DNA of 64,000 bases from Cognatilysobacter terrigena (GTDB taxonomy: Bacteria; Pseudomonadota; Gammaproteobacteria; Xanthomonadales; Xanthomonadaceae): positions 44,494-108,493 of the forward strand of contig NZ_SELT01000009.1 of the NCBI RefSeq assembly GCF_004361065.1, in the 5' to 3' direction. The first letter of the stretch is position 1, and every line of letters begins with the position of its first letter. Positions 35,525 to 41,888 of this stretch are shown here, one piece after another. A model generated the notes under the pieces. It was not told the origin of the DNA and searched no databases. It saw nothing but the letters and a program-made list of their open reading frames with translations. Position numbers and translations under genes: made by a program.

Positions 35525-35923
35525 ATGGCCGACCCGCCGATCCTCCCCGATCTCGCCTACGTCGCCCCGGGCAACGATCTGCCTCTGCACGCCGCGCGCG
35601 CCGCGGTGACGGCCTCGATCCGCGACGCGATCGCGGCGGGCCGTCGTGCCCTGCTCGTCGACTTCCACGCCTGGAGCGGGAACGAGAATCCATCGCTCGC
35701 ACTGCGCATCGACAGCGTCTTCGAGTGGGCCGCGGCCGCCGAGGCGATGCCGGGCTTCGTCATGGCGCTGGTCATGCCACCCCAACTCGTCGACCCCGGA
35801 CGCATCGGCTTCATCATCGGCCGCCGGTTGAGTTTCGATTTCGACGTCTTCGGCGCGGTCGACGACGCGATGGCGTGGATCGAGGCGGAACTCGCGAATG
35901 CGCCACGCCGTAACGACGACTGA
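35525..35923 (+). CDS. small SpoIIAA/STAS-like protein (first paralogue)
   Basis: Cytoplasmic protein of 132 residues with an alternating strand-helix pattern: AGRRALLVDF, FEWAAAAEAMPGFVMALVM, then GRIGFIIGRR and FDVFGAVDDAMAWIEAEL. The register and several identities (AGRR, RID, EWAA, RIG, DxAxAW) match the protein at 61772-62197 in this window. The overall fold resembles small SpoIIAA-like/STAS-type proteins, but this is a pattern judgement. Function unknown. It follows folM by 57 bp in the same direction. Confidence 0.7.
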   Translation: MADPPILPDLAYVAPGNDLPLHAARAAVTASIRDAIAAGRRALLVDFHAWSGNENPSLALRIDSVFEWAAAAEAMPGFVMALVMPPQLVDPGRIGFIIGRRLSFDFDVFGAVDDAMAWIEAELANAPRRNDD

Positions 35924-35932
35924 TCGTCGCGG

Positions 35933-36421
35933 TTAGACGAGGTTTACGACGTCGCCGCAGGTCGCGAATTCAGCGTGCGCGCTCCACAGTTGCGCGAGCG
36001 TATGACCGGTGCCGGGGACGACGACGTCGGGCGCGATATCGGCGAGCGGTCGCAGCACGAACGCGTGCTTGAGCTCGGGACGCGGAATGCGCAGGTTGCC
36101 GTCGCCGTCGAGCACGCGGTCGTCGAACAGCACGATGTCGATGTCGAGCGTGCGATCGGAAAAGCGCGGCCCACTGCGATCGCGACCGTGCGCGTCCTCG
36201 AGCGCGTGCAGCCAGTCGTTGAGCGCCTGCGGTTCGAGGTCGCTGTCGATGATCGCCGCGGCGTTGAGAAAGGCCGGTCCGTCGAAGCCGACCGCAGGCG
36301 TGCGGTAGATCGGCGAGACGACCACATCGCCGAAGCGCTCGCGCAACGACGCGATTGCGGCGCGCAGCTGCTTCTCCGGCTCGATGTTGCTGCCGAGGCT
36401 CAGGTACGCACGCCCGCTCAT
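35933..36421 (-). CDS. folK: 6-hydroxymethyl-7,8-dihydropterin pyrophosphokinase
   Basis: Folate-pathway kinase of 162 residues. Motifs are AYLSLGSNIEPEKQLRAA, SPIYRTPAVGF, FLNAAAII, DRSGPRFSDRTLDIDIVLF (the HPPK signature) and IPRPELKHAFVLRPL. It lies directly after folB with an ATGA overlap, so the two consecutive folate steps are translationally coupled. Confidence 0.96.
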   Translation of the reverse strand: MSGRAYLSLGSNIEPEKQLRAAIASLRERFGDVVVSPIYRTPAVGFDGPAFLNAAAIIDSDLEPQALNDWLHALEDAHGRDRSGPRFSDRTLDIDIVLFDDRVLDGDGNLRIPRPELKHAFVLRPLADIAPDVVVPGTGHTLAQLWSAHAEFATCGDVVNLV

Positions 36422-36774
36422 CTGCTGCGCGATCGTTCGATCATCACGCCAACCGCGCGTGCCCCGCGCACTGCGCCGGGCTTGCTGAGCTTCAGTCGCA
36501 CGCGTTGCACGGAGAACTCCGCGAGCACCAGTTCGGCGACGCGCTCGGCCAGCGTTTCGACGAGGCCGAAGCCCGACTGCGATACGTAGTCGCGGATGCG
36601 CGTGCTGATCGCCTTGTAGTCGAGCGTATGCGCGATGTCGTCGTGCGCGGCGGGCACGCGGTTGTCGAAGGCCATCTCGAGGTCGAACAGCAACGGCTGG
36701 CGGATGCGGCGCTCCCAGTCGTAGATGCCGATCAGCGCCTCGATCTCGAGGCCTTCGATGAAGACGTGGTCCAT
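36418..36774 (-). CDS. folB: dihydroneopterin aldolase
   Basis: Protein of 118 residues catalysing dihydroneopterin cleavage to 6-hydroxymethyl-dihydropterin (or the epimerase reaction). Visible motifs are IEALIGIYDWERRIRQPLLFDLEM, DYKAISTRI and LVETLAERVAELVL. The start at ATG 36774 (MDHVFIEG) is chosen over a longer frame because it matches the family length (E. coli FolB is 122). Coupled to folK downstream. Confidence 0.95.
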   Translation of the reverse strand: MDHVFIEGLEIEALIGIYDWERRIRQPLLFDLEMAFDNRVPAAHDDIAHTLDYKAISTRIRDYVSQSGFGLVETLAERVAELVLAEFSVQRVRLKLSKPGAVRGARAVGVMIERSRSR

Positions 36775-36828
36775 GGCGGCGTTCCCGTGCGGTGCGGCGA
36801 TGCTACGGACGCGCCGCGCGATGTCCAC

Positions 36829-37884
36829 TCACGCCGTCGCGAGTTCGACCGCAGGCAGCGTCGACATGTCCCAGCGGGGCGTCACGTGCACGCCGAGATC
36901 CGCGTGCTGGCCGGCCTGCAGGCGAAGCGCGCCGGCGAACGCGATCATCGCGCCGTTGTCGGTGCACAGCACCGGCGGCGGGAAGCCGACGATCGCTCCG
37001 CGCTGCGCCGCGAGCTGGTGCAGCTTCTCGCGCAGGCGCCGGTTCGCGCCGACGCCGCCGGAAACGACGAGGCGTCGGAAGCCGGTCGCATCGAGCGCGC
37101 GCGCGCACTTGATCGCGAGCGTGTCGACCACGGCGTCCTCGAACGCACGGGCGATGTCGGCGCGGGTGGCGTCGGTCTGGTCGGAATCGCGCCAGGCCAG
37201 CAGCACCTGCGTCTTCAGGCCACTGAAGCTGAAGTCGAGACCGGGGCGGTCGGTCATCGGCCGCGCGAACTTGAACACGCCGGGCCGACCCTGTTCCGCG
37301 ATCGCCGCGAGCTGCGGGCCGCCCGGATAGGGCAGCCCCATGAGCTTGGCGGTCTTGTCGAAGGCTTCGCCCGCGGCGTCGTCCAGCGTCTCGCCGAGCA
37401 GGCGATAGCGGCCGACGCCGTCGACGCCGACCAGCTGGGTGTGGCCACCGGAGACCAGCAACGCCACGAACGGCTCGGGCGCATGGCCGGCATGCAGGGC
37501 GGCACGCTGTTCGGCGTCGTCCATGAGCGGGGCGAGCAGGTGGCCTTCCATGTGGTGGACGGCGATGGCGGGCACGTCGAGCGACCAGGCGAGTGCGCGG
37601 GCGACACCGGCGCCGACCAGCAATGCGCCGACGAGGCCCGGGCCGGCGGTATAGGCGACGCCGTCGATGTCCGCAGTCGAGAGCCCCGCTTCGGCGAGCG
37701 TCTGCCGGATCAGCGGCAGCGTCTTGCGGACATGGTCGCGGCTGGCGAGCTCGGGCACGACGCCGCCATACTGCGCATGCAGCGCGATCTGGCTGTAGAC
37801 GGCATGGGCGCCCAGGCCGTCGACGGTGTCGTAGACGGCGACGCCCGTTTCGTCACAGCTGGTCTCGATTCCCAGAACTTTCAA
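36829..37884 (-). CDS. tsaD: tRNA N6-threonylcarbamoyladenosine transferase subunit TsaD
   Basis: Universal ASKHA-fold enzyme of 351 residues making t6A37 in ANN-decoding tRNAs with TsaB/TsaE/TsaC. Motifs are [12 protein letters not shown] at the N-terminus, [13 protein letters not shown], the metal-binding [22 protein letters not shown] and [12 protein letters not shown]. The start is TTG 37884: the N-terminal sequence [13 protein letters not shown] fits E. coli TsaD from residue 1 and there is no in-frame ATG or GTG nearby. It is divergent from rpsU. Confidence 0.96.
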   Translation of the reverse strand: MKVLGIETSCDETGVAVYDTVDGLGAHAVYSQIALHAQYGGVVPELASRDHVRKTLPLIRQTLAEAGLSTADIDGVAYTAGPGLVGALLVGAGVARALAWSLDVPAIAVHHMEGHLLAPLMDDAEQRAALHAGHAPEPFVALLVSGGHTQLVGVDGVGRYRLLGETLDDAAGEAFDKTAKLMGLPYPGGPQLAAIAEQGRPGVFKFARPMTDRPGLDFSFSGLKTQVLLAWRDSDQTDATRADIARAFEDAVVDTLAIKCARALDATGFRRLVVSGGVGANRRLREKLHQLAAQRGAIVGFPPPVLCTDNGAMIAFAGALRLQAGQHADLGVHVTPRWDMSTLPAVELATA

Positions 37885-37957
37885 CGACTTGGCCTCGGAA
37901 TGCCGGTCGCGGCCGACCGCTCGGCGGACGGCGTCACGAAAAAGTGAGAGCGGCGGC

Positions 37958-37987
37958 TTGCGGCGCCGCGGGGCAGGCCGATATCAT
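37958..37987 (+). promoter_or_regulatory. putative sigma70 promoter of rpsU
   Basis: TTGCGG (37958-37963) and TATCAT (37982-37987) with an 18-bp spacer lie 50 bp before the rpsU start, in the tsaD-rpsU divergent gap. The -10 matches five of six consensus bases. A further G+C-rich leader follows. Prediction by eye only. Confidence 0.5.
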
Positions 37988-38037
37988 AGGCGGCTCGCCT
38001 GGCTCGTGCCCGGCGGTCCCTATCACCGAGATTCCGT

Positions 38038-38253
38038 ATGCCGAGCGTCAAAGTCCGCGAAAACGAGCCTTTCGAGTTTGCCCTGCGCCGTTTCAAGCGC
38101 ACCTGCGAGAAGGCCGGCGTGCTCGCCGAGACCCGCAAGCGTGAGTTCTACGAAAAGCCGACGCAGGAGCGCAAGCGCAAGGCCGCTGCGGCCGTGAAGC
38201 GTCAGGCCCGCCGTGCCTCGCGCGACGTGACCAAGCGCCAGCGCATGTACTGA
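38038..38253 (+). CDS. rpsU: 30S ribosomal protein S21
   Basis: Protein of 71 residues almost identical in pattern to E. coli S21: [37 protein letters not shown], then a Lys/Arg-rich tail [18 protein letters not shown]. It is followed by a strong terminator, not by yqeY-dnaG-rpoD, the usual downstream partners in many gammaproteobacteria. Confidence 0.98.
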   Translation: MPSVKVRENEPFEFALRRFKRTCEKAGVLAETRKREFYEKPTQERKRKAAAAVKRQARRASRDVTKRQRMY

Positions 38254-38292
38254 TCCGCGACGCCGGTTCGCCGGCGCGCGTCGATGCAGCAC

Positions 38293-38327
38293 GAAAAGCC
38301 GACCACGCACCGCGTGGCCGGCTTTTC
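38293..38327 (+). terminator. rho-independent terminator after rpsU
   Basis: Inverted repeat with arms GAAAAGCCGACCACG and CGTGGCCGGCTTTTC (one A/C mismatch) around a CACCG loop, 40 bp beyond the rpsU stop. The last arm ends in four T residues. It closes rpsU as a single-gene unit. Confidence 0.85.
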
Positions 38328-38394
38328 TGCGTTCGGGTGCCGGGAAAGAGCGCGAATCTCTCGGTCGGCCCGGCTCCTGCTGTTGAGATCACCG

Positions 38395-38443
38395 CCCGTG
38401 AGAGCACCGTCGAGCGAGTGCTCGTTAGCCGCGCGCTCACGGG
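38395..38443. repeat. nested inverted repeat in the rpsU-38499 gap
   Basis: Outer arms CCCGTGAG (38395-38402) and CTCACGGG (38436-38443) enclose inner arms AGCAC (38403-38407) and GTGCT (38418-38422). Transcribed, this would fold into a stem with an internal hairpin and a 13-nt asymmetric loop. It is not followed by a U-tract. Function unknown; could be an RNA structure or a protein site. Confidence 0.5.
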
Positions 38444-38498
38444 TAAGCAGCCGGCCGGCCGCTAGCGATCGGGCATCGGCAACGCGGCAGGCACTCCA

Positions 38499-39026
38499 CT
38501 AGTGATCGTGCGCCGCGGGTTTCACCGGCGGCGCGGCCGCCTTGGCCGGATCACGCGGGCGTTTCGGAAAATCGGGCGCCAGCTCCGCGTCTACCCGGAC
38601 GGGACGCGCCCAGCGGTCGTAGGTCGCCACGACGTCGCGCTTGAGTGCATGGAAGCCCGGCGTGCCCGGGGCGACGCCCAGGTCGCGACCCAGATCGCCC
38701 CAACCGGGTGCAGGCATTGCCGAGCGCAGGTCCGCGATGTCGCGGCAGGGCCGGCCGGCCTGCTGGGCGAGGCTGCAGGCGAAGTAGACGTCGCCGGCCG
38801 ACCAGCCGGGGCGGGCGAGCAGCTCCTGCACGAGCTCGCGCGGAGCGCGGTGGTAGCGCGTCATCTCGTCGACGAACGCATCCCGGTAGGTCGCGGCATA
38901 GGCGTCGATGTCGGCGAGGCGCGCGTCGACCCAGGCGTCGCCCGTGTGGCGATCGGGAGTGGCCTGTGCACCTGCGATGCCGGGCAGCAGCAGGCAGGCG
39001 AGCAGCAGGGCGGCGGGACTCTTCAT
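38499..39026 (-). CDS. secreted protein of unknown function
   Basis: Protein of 175 residues with a signal peptide (1-22, ALLLACLLLPGIAGAQ). The mature part is alpha-helical and contains DIDAYAATYRDAFVDEMTRYHRAP and a two-Cys region (YFACSLAQQAGRPCRDIADL), then a Pro/Lys-rich tail ending in HDH. I do not recognise the family. Start ATG 39026 gives a basic-hydrophobic signal; an ATG five codons upstream is also possible. Transcribed towards rpsU. Confidence 0.65.
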   Translation of the reverse strand: MKSPAALLLACLLLPGIAGAQATPDRHTGDAWVDARLADIDAYAATYRDAFVDEMTRYHRAPRELVQELLARPGWSAGDVYFACSLAQQAGRPCRDIADLRSAMPAPGWGDLGRDLGVAPGTPGFHALKRDVVATYDRWARPVRVDAELAPDFPKRPRDPAKAAAPPVKPAAHDH

Positions 39027-39091
39027 CGGGGTTCTCGACATGGCGCGGGCCGATCATGCGCGCGCGCTGGCGGGTCTGCCAGTCGCGCACG

Positions 39092-39120
39092 AAAAACGCC
39101 ACGGCCCGAAGGCCGTGGCG
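39092..39120 (-). terminator. intrinsic terminator of gene 39148-39600
   Basis: Perfect 10-bp stem CGCCACGGCC/GGCCGTGGCG with a CGAA loop (UUCG tetraloop in the minus-strand transcript), followed on that strand by TTTTT. Located 28 bp beyond the stop of the leftward gene. Confidence 0.88.
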
Positions 39121-39147
39121 CGTGGACACTTCGATCGTGCGAACGAC

Positions 39148-39600
39148 TCAGTCGTCGCGACCACGCCAGCGGCGGTCGTCATAGCCGTAGCCGCGACGGT
39201 CGTAACGCGCATCGTAGTACTCGACCTTGCACTTGCCGTTCTTGTTGCACTTCATCCGCTGCTGGCCCTGCGACTGGTTGTAGTAGCCGTAGGCGCGGCC
39301 GTAAGGCGGCGAGGTGCGGTACTGGGTGTTGTAGCCGTTGTAAGCGTTGTAGCCATTGTTGACCACGCGGTAGTACACCGGACGGCCGTACTGGTCACGA
39401 CGCATCACGAGGCGGTCGTCGGCGCTGTAGTCGCCGTAGCGGTAGTACGGCTGGTTGCCCTGGAACACCACGTCCGCGATGTTGACGATGGCCTGCGTGA
39501 GGTCGTTCATCGACTGCGCCTTCGCAGGCGCGGGCGTCAGCGAGGCGACGCCGAGCGTCGCGGCAAGCACGGCAGGTGCGACCCAACGGGTAAGAGCCAT
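39148..39600 (-). CDS. secreted Tyr/Arg/Asn-rich small protein
   Basis: Protein of 150 residues with a signal peptide (about 1-28, ending APAKAQ). The mature part is unusually rich in Tyr, Asn and Arg with low-complexity stretches (NNGYNAYNGYN; RYDRRGYGYDD), and has two Cys near a Lys-rich turn (CNKNGKCKVEYYD). Such Tyr/Gly/Asn-rich tails are seen in surface or amyloid-like proteins, but I do not recognise a family. The start is ATG 39600, behind GGAGGATT; a second ATG four codons upstream overlaps that site and is less likely. Confidence 0.65.
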   Translation of the reverse strand: MALTRWVAPAVLAATLGVASLTPAPAKAQSMNDLTQAIVNIADVVFQGNQPYYRYGDYSADDRLVMRRDQYGRPVYYRVVNNGYNAYNGYNTQYRTSPPYGRAYGYYNQSQGQQRMKCNKNGKCKVEYYDARYDRRGYGYDDRRWRGRDD

Positions 39601-39671
39601 GGAATCCTCCACTCGTCCCGCACCGTGCGGGACCTGGGATCGACCATGCGCTCCCCGGAATGAATCCCTAT

Positions 39672-40430
39672 TTAATTTCCGCGATGCGCCGGATCCGGCT
39701 CAGGTCGCGTTCCCGTTCCGGTCATGCCGCGTTCGATCTCGTCAAGCACATCGTACAGGCCGTTCGCGTGGGCGAGCGTGCGCATGCGCGACGGTTCGGC
39801 GACGTCCGCCTCGCGCTCGTGCACCCAGGTGAGGTGATACGGGATATGCACGCCGTAACCGCCGAGCCGCACGACCGGCGCGATATCCGAACGCAGTGCA
39901 TTGCCGACCATCGCGAACTGCGACGCGTCGATGCCGAATTCCTCGAGCAGCCGCGAATACGTGCCGACGTCCTTCTCGCTGACGATCTCGATGCGATGGA
40001 AGAGATCGGCCAGACCGGAGTCGCGCACCTTCGCTTCCTGATGGAACAGGTCGCCCTTGGTGATGAGCACGACGGGCCACCGCGACGCCACGCGTTCGAC
40101 CGCCTCGCGGATGCCGGGAAGCAGTTCGACCGGATGCTGCAGCATCGACTGCGCGAGCTGCACGATGCGATGGATGTCGGTCGCGGCGATGCGCGCGTCG
40201 GTGATCTCGATGGCGGTTTCGATCATCGAAAGCGCCATGCCTTTCACGCCGTAGCCGAACACCGCGATGTTGCGCTTCTCCACCGCGTAGAGGCGCTGGT
40301 GCAGCGCATCGCCGCGCAGGTCGACGTAGGGCGCGACGATCGATTCGAACGTCGTCTGCGCCTGCGCGAAATAGTCTTCGCTCCGCCACAGCGTGTCGTC
40401 GCCGTCGAAGCCGATCATCTTGAGCGTCAT
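39672..40430 (-). CDS. HAD-superfamily phosphatase
   Basis: Protein of 252 residues with motif I GFDGDDTLW (two Asp), motif II VVLITKGD, motif III Lys in EAKVRDSG and motif IV AMVGNALRSDIAPVVRLG. The cap inserted after motif I is helical. Nearest relatives are putative haloacid-dehalogenase-like hydrolases of unknown substrate. The gene runs leftward; the frame extends upstream beyond ATG 40430, but the extension is unlike a protein start. Divergent from the gene at 40527. Confidence 0.82.
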   Translation of the reverse strand: MTLKMIGFDGDDTLWRSEDYFAQAQTTFESIVAPYVDLRGDALHQRLYAVEKRNIAVFGYGVKGMALSMIETAIEITDARIAATDIHRIVQLAQSMLQHPVELLPGIREAVERVASRWPVVLITKGDLFHQEAKVRDSGLADLFHRIEIVSEKDVGTYSRLLEEFGIDASQFAMVGNALRSDIAPVVRLGGYGVHIPYHLTWVHEREADVAEPSRMRTLAHANGLYDVLDEIERGMTGTGTRPEPDPAHRGN

Positions 40431-40526
40431 GTGCGAAGTATCGCAGACAGCCCTCACGCGACCTGTACCGGCTGCGGGCCACGCTGCGGCGAACGGCGCG
40501 CCGGGCGCGCAGAGCAGGGAGCCGCG

Positions 40527-41027
40527 ATGAAGATCCGCCACGTCTACAGCACCACCGACCTCGACATGGCCCGCGCCGCGATGAACGCCGCGCGTCACGC
40601 CGGCATCGGCGAGGAGTGCCTGATGCTCGTCGCGCGTTCGGACATCGAACTCGATGCGATCCCGAACGAGCACAAGGAAGCCGACAGCGATGCGATTCCC
40701 GGCGCCATCAAGGGCATGGCCGCGGGTGCAGGCACCGGCCTACTCCTCGGCCTGATCGCGGTCGTCTTCACGCCGTTGGGCATCACGCTCGCGGGCGCGG
40801 GCATCGCCGCGCTGGCGGGTGCGGGCATCGGCGGTTTCGCGTCCGCACTGTTCGGCTCCGCGCTACCGGACCCGGTGCGACAGAAATTCCACGACGAAAT
40901 CGCCGCCGGCCGAATCCTGCTGGTCACCGACTGCGACGACGCGACGCAGCGCGTCGCCGGCCCGGCGATCGAAGCCACCGGCGCCAAGCCGCTGCCGTTC
41001 GAGCACGCGACCGGCACGCTGCGCTGA
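40527..41027 (+). CDS. Gly-rich membrane-spanning protein, stress-protein-like
   Basis: Protein of 166 residues: a ferredoxin-like N-terminal part (MKIRHVYSTTDLDMARAAM, GIGEECLMLVARSDIEL), two Gly/Ala-rich hydrophobic helices (about 68-88 and 92-115) and a C-terminal strand (RILLVTDCDD). The layout resembles small general-stress/DUF1269-type proteins that sit in the membrane. GGGAG precedes ATG 40527. Function unknown. It ends at 41027, directly abutting the stop of a possible 33-residue minus-strand gene. Confidence 0.7.
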   Translation: MKIRHVYSTTDLDMARAAMNAARHAGIGEECLMLVARSDIELDAIPNEHKEADSDAIPGAIKGMAAGAGTGLLLGLIAVVFTPLGITLAGAGIAALAGAGIGGFASALFGSALPDPVRQKFHDEIAAGRILLVTDCDDATQRVAGPAIEATGAKPLPFEHATGTLR

Positions 41028-41129
41028 TCAGCCGCTGCAGGCGCGTAGCAGCACGTTGACCACGACGGTCAGCACGATGGAGATGATCAGGCTCGGCAGG
41101 CAGCCGACAAGACGGACGCGTGGAGGCAT
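41028..41129 (-). CDS. 33-residue single-helix membrane protein (candidate)
   Basis: Reading frame of 33 codons whose product is almost entirely one hydrophobic helix after a basic start ([18 protein letters not shown], then [13 protein letters not shown]). Such tiny helix proteins occur in Xanthomonadaceae. The stop abuts the previous gene's stop (convergent), and the start codon overlaps the ribosome-binding region of mpg on the other strand. No good ribosome-binding site is visible, so this could be spurious. Confidence 0.4.
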   Translation of the reverse strand: MPPRVRLVGCLPSLIISIVLTVVVNVLLRACSG

Positions 41130-41132
41130 TCG

Positions 41133-41780
41133 ATGCGTAAGGCGCGATGGGCCGGCGATGCTGGCCATCGCGCGGTGAACGCATCGTCGCCCCGCCGCCG
41201 GGGCCGCACGCTTCCACGGGCGTTCTATCGCCGCGATCCGCGCATCGTCGCGGTCGAACTGCTCAACAAGGTGCTGGTGCGCGACGACGGCCGCCGCGGC
41301 CGCATCGTCGAGACCGAGGCCTACTGCGGCGCCGAGGATCCGGCCGCGCATAGCTACCGCGGACAGACGCCGCGTAACGCCACCATGTTCGGCCCGCCCG
41401 GCCGGCTGTATGTCTACTTCACCTACGGCATGCACTGGTGCTGCAACCCGGTGTGCGGCGAAGCGGGCGAGGGCGTGGCCGTGCTGCTGCGCGCGCTGCA
41501 GCCGCTCGATGGCCTGCCGCTGATGCGCGAAGCGCGTCCGAGCGCTCGGAGCGATCGCGACCTCTGCCGTGGCCCCGCGCGCCTGTGCCAGGCCTTCGGC
41601 ATCACCGGCGCGCAGGATGGCGTCGACCTCGTCACGGGCAGCGGCGGACTGCGAATCGTGGACGACGGCACGCTTCCTCCGGAACGCCCCGTAACCGGCG
41701 GCCGAATCGGCATTCGTCACGCCGTCGATTCACCCTGGCGGTGGTACGTTCCTTGCAGCCCATTCGTTTCGAAAACCTGA
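41133..41780 (+). CDS. 3-methyladenine DNA glycosylase (AAG/MPG family)
   Basis: Base-excision repair enzyme of 215 residues removing alkylated purines. Motifs are [41 protein letters not shown] (catalytic Glu), [21 protein letters not shown] and [10 protein letters not shown]. The start ATG 41133 has GGAGG six bases upstream. It joins the MGMT protein at 22.6 kb and the AidB-like dehydrogenase at 54 kb as alkylation-damage genes in this window. Confidence 0.93.
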   Translation: MRKARWAGDAGHRAVNASSPRRRGRTLPRAFYRRDPRIVAVELLNKVLVRDDGRRGRIVETEAYCGAEDPAAHSYRGQTPRNATMFGPPGRLYVYFTYGMHWCCNPVCGEAGEGVAVLLRALQPLDGLPLMREARPSARSDRDLCRGPARLCQAFGITGAQDGVDLVTGSGGLRIVDDGTLPPERPVTGGRIGIRHAVDSPWRWYVPCSPFVSKT

Positions 41781-41888
41781 AACCGTCACGACCGTCCGTT
41801 CAAGCGTCGAACGCGTCGGCCGATATGACGGCAGGGAGGATTGCCCTCCCGCAGGCGTGGCCGGAGAAGGCGGCCGGAGATGGATTCC

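Noticed and set aside
41131..41720. Long minus-strand frame opposite mpg
   Set aside because: Only its last 33 codons look like a plausible small membrane protein; the rest is antisense to the glycosylase.
41781..41888. c-di-GMP riboswitch ahead of the GGDEF-EAL gene
   Set aside because: Only one short hairpin is visible; the conserved core of known c-di-GMP riboswitch classes is not recognisable.
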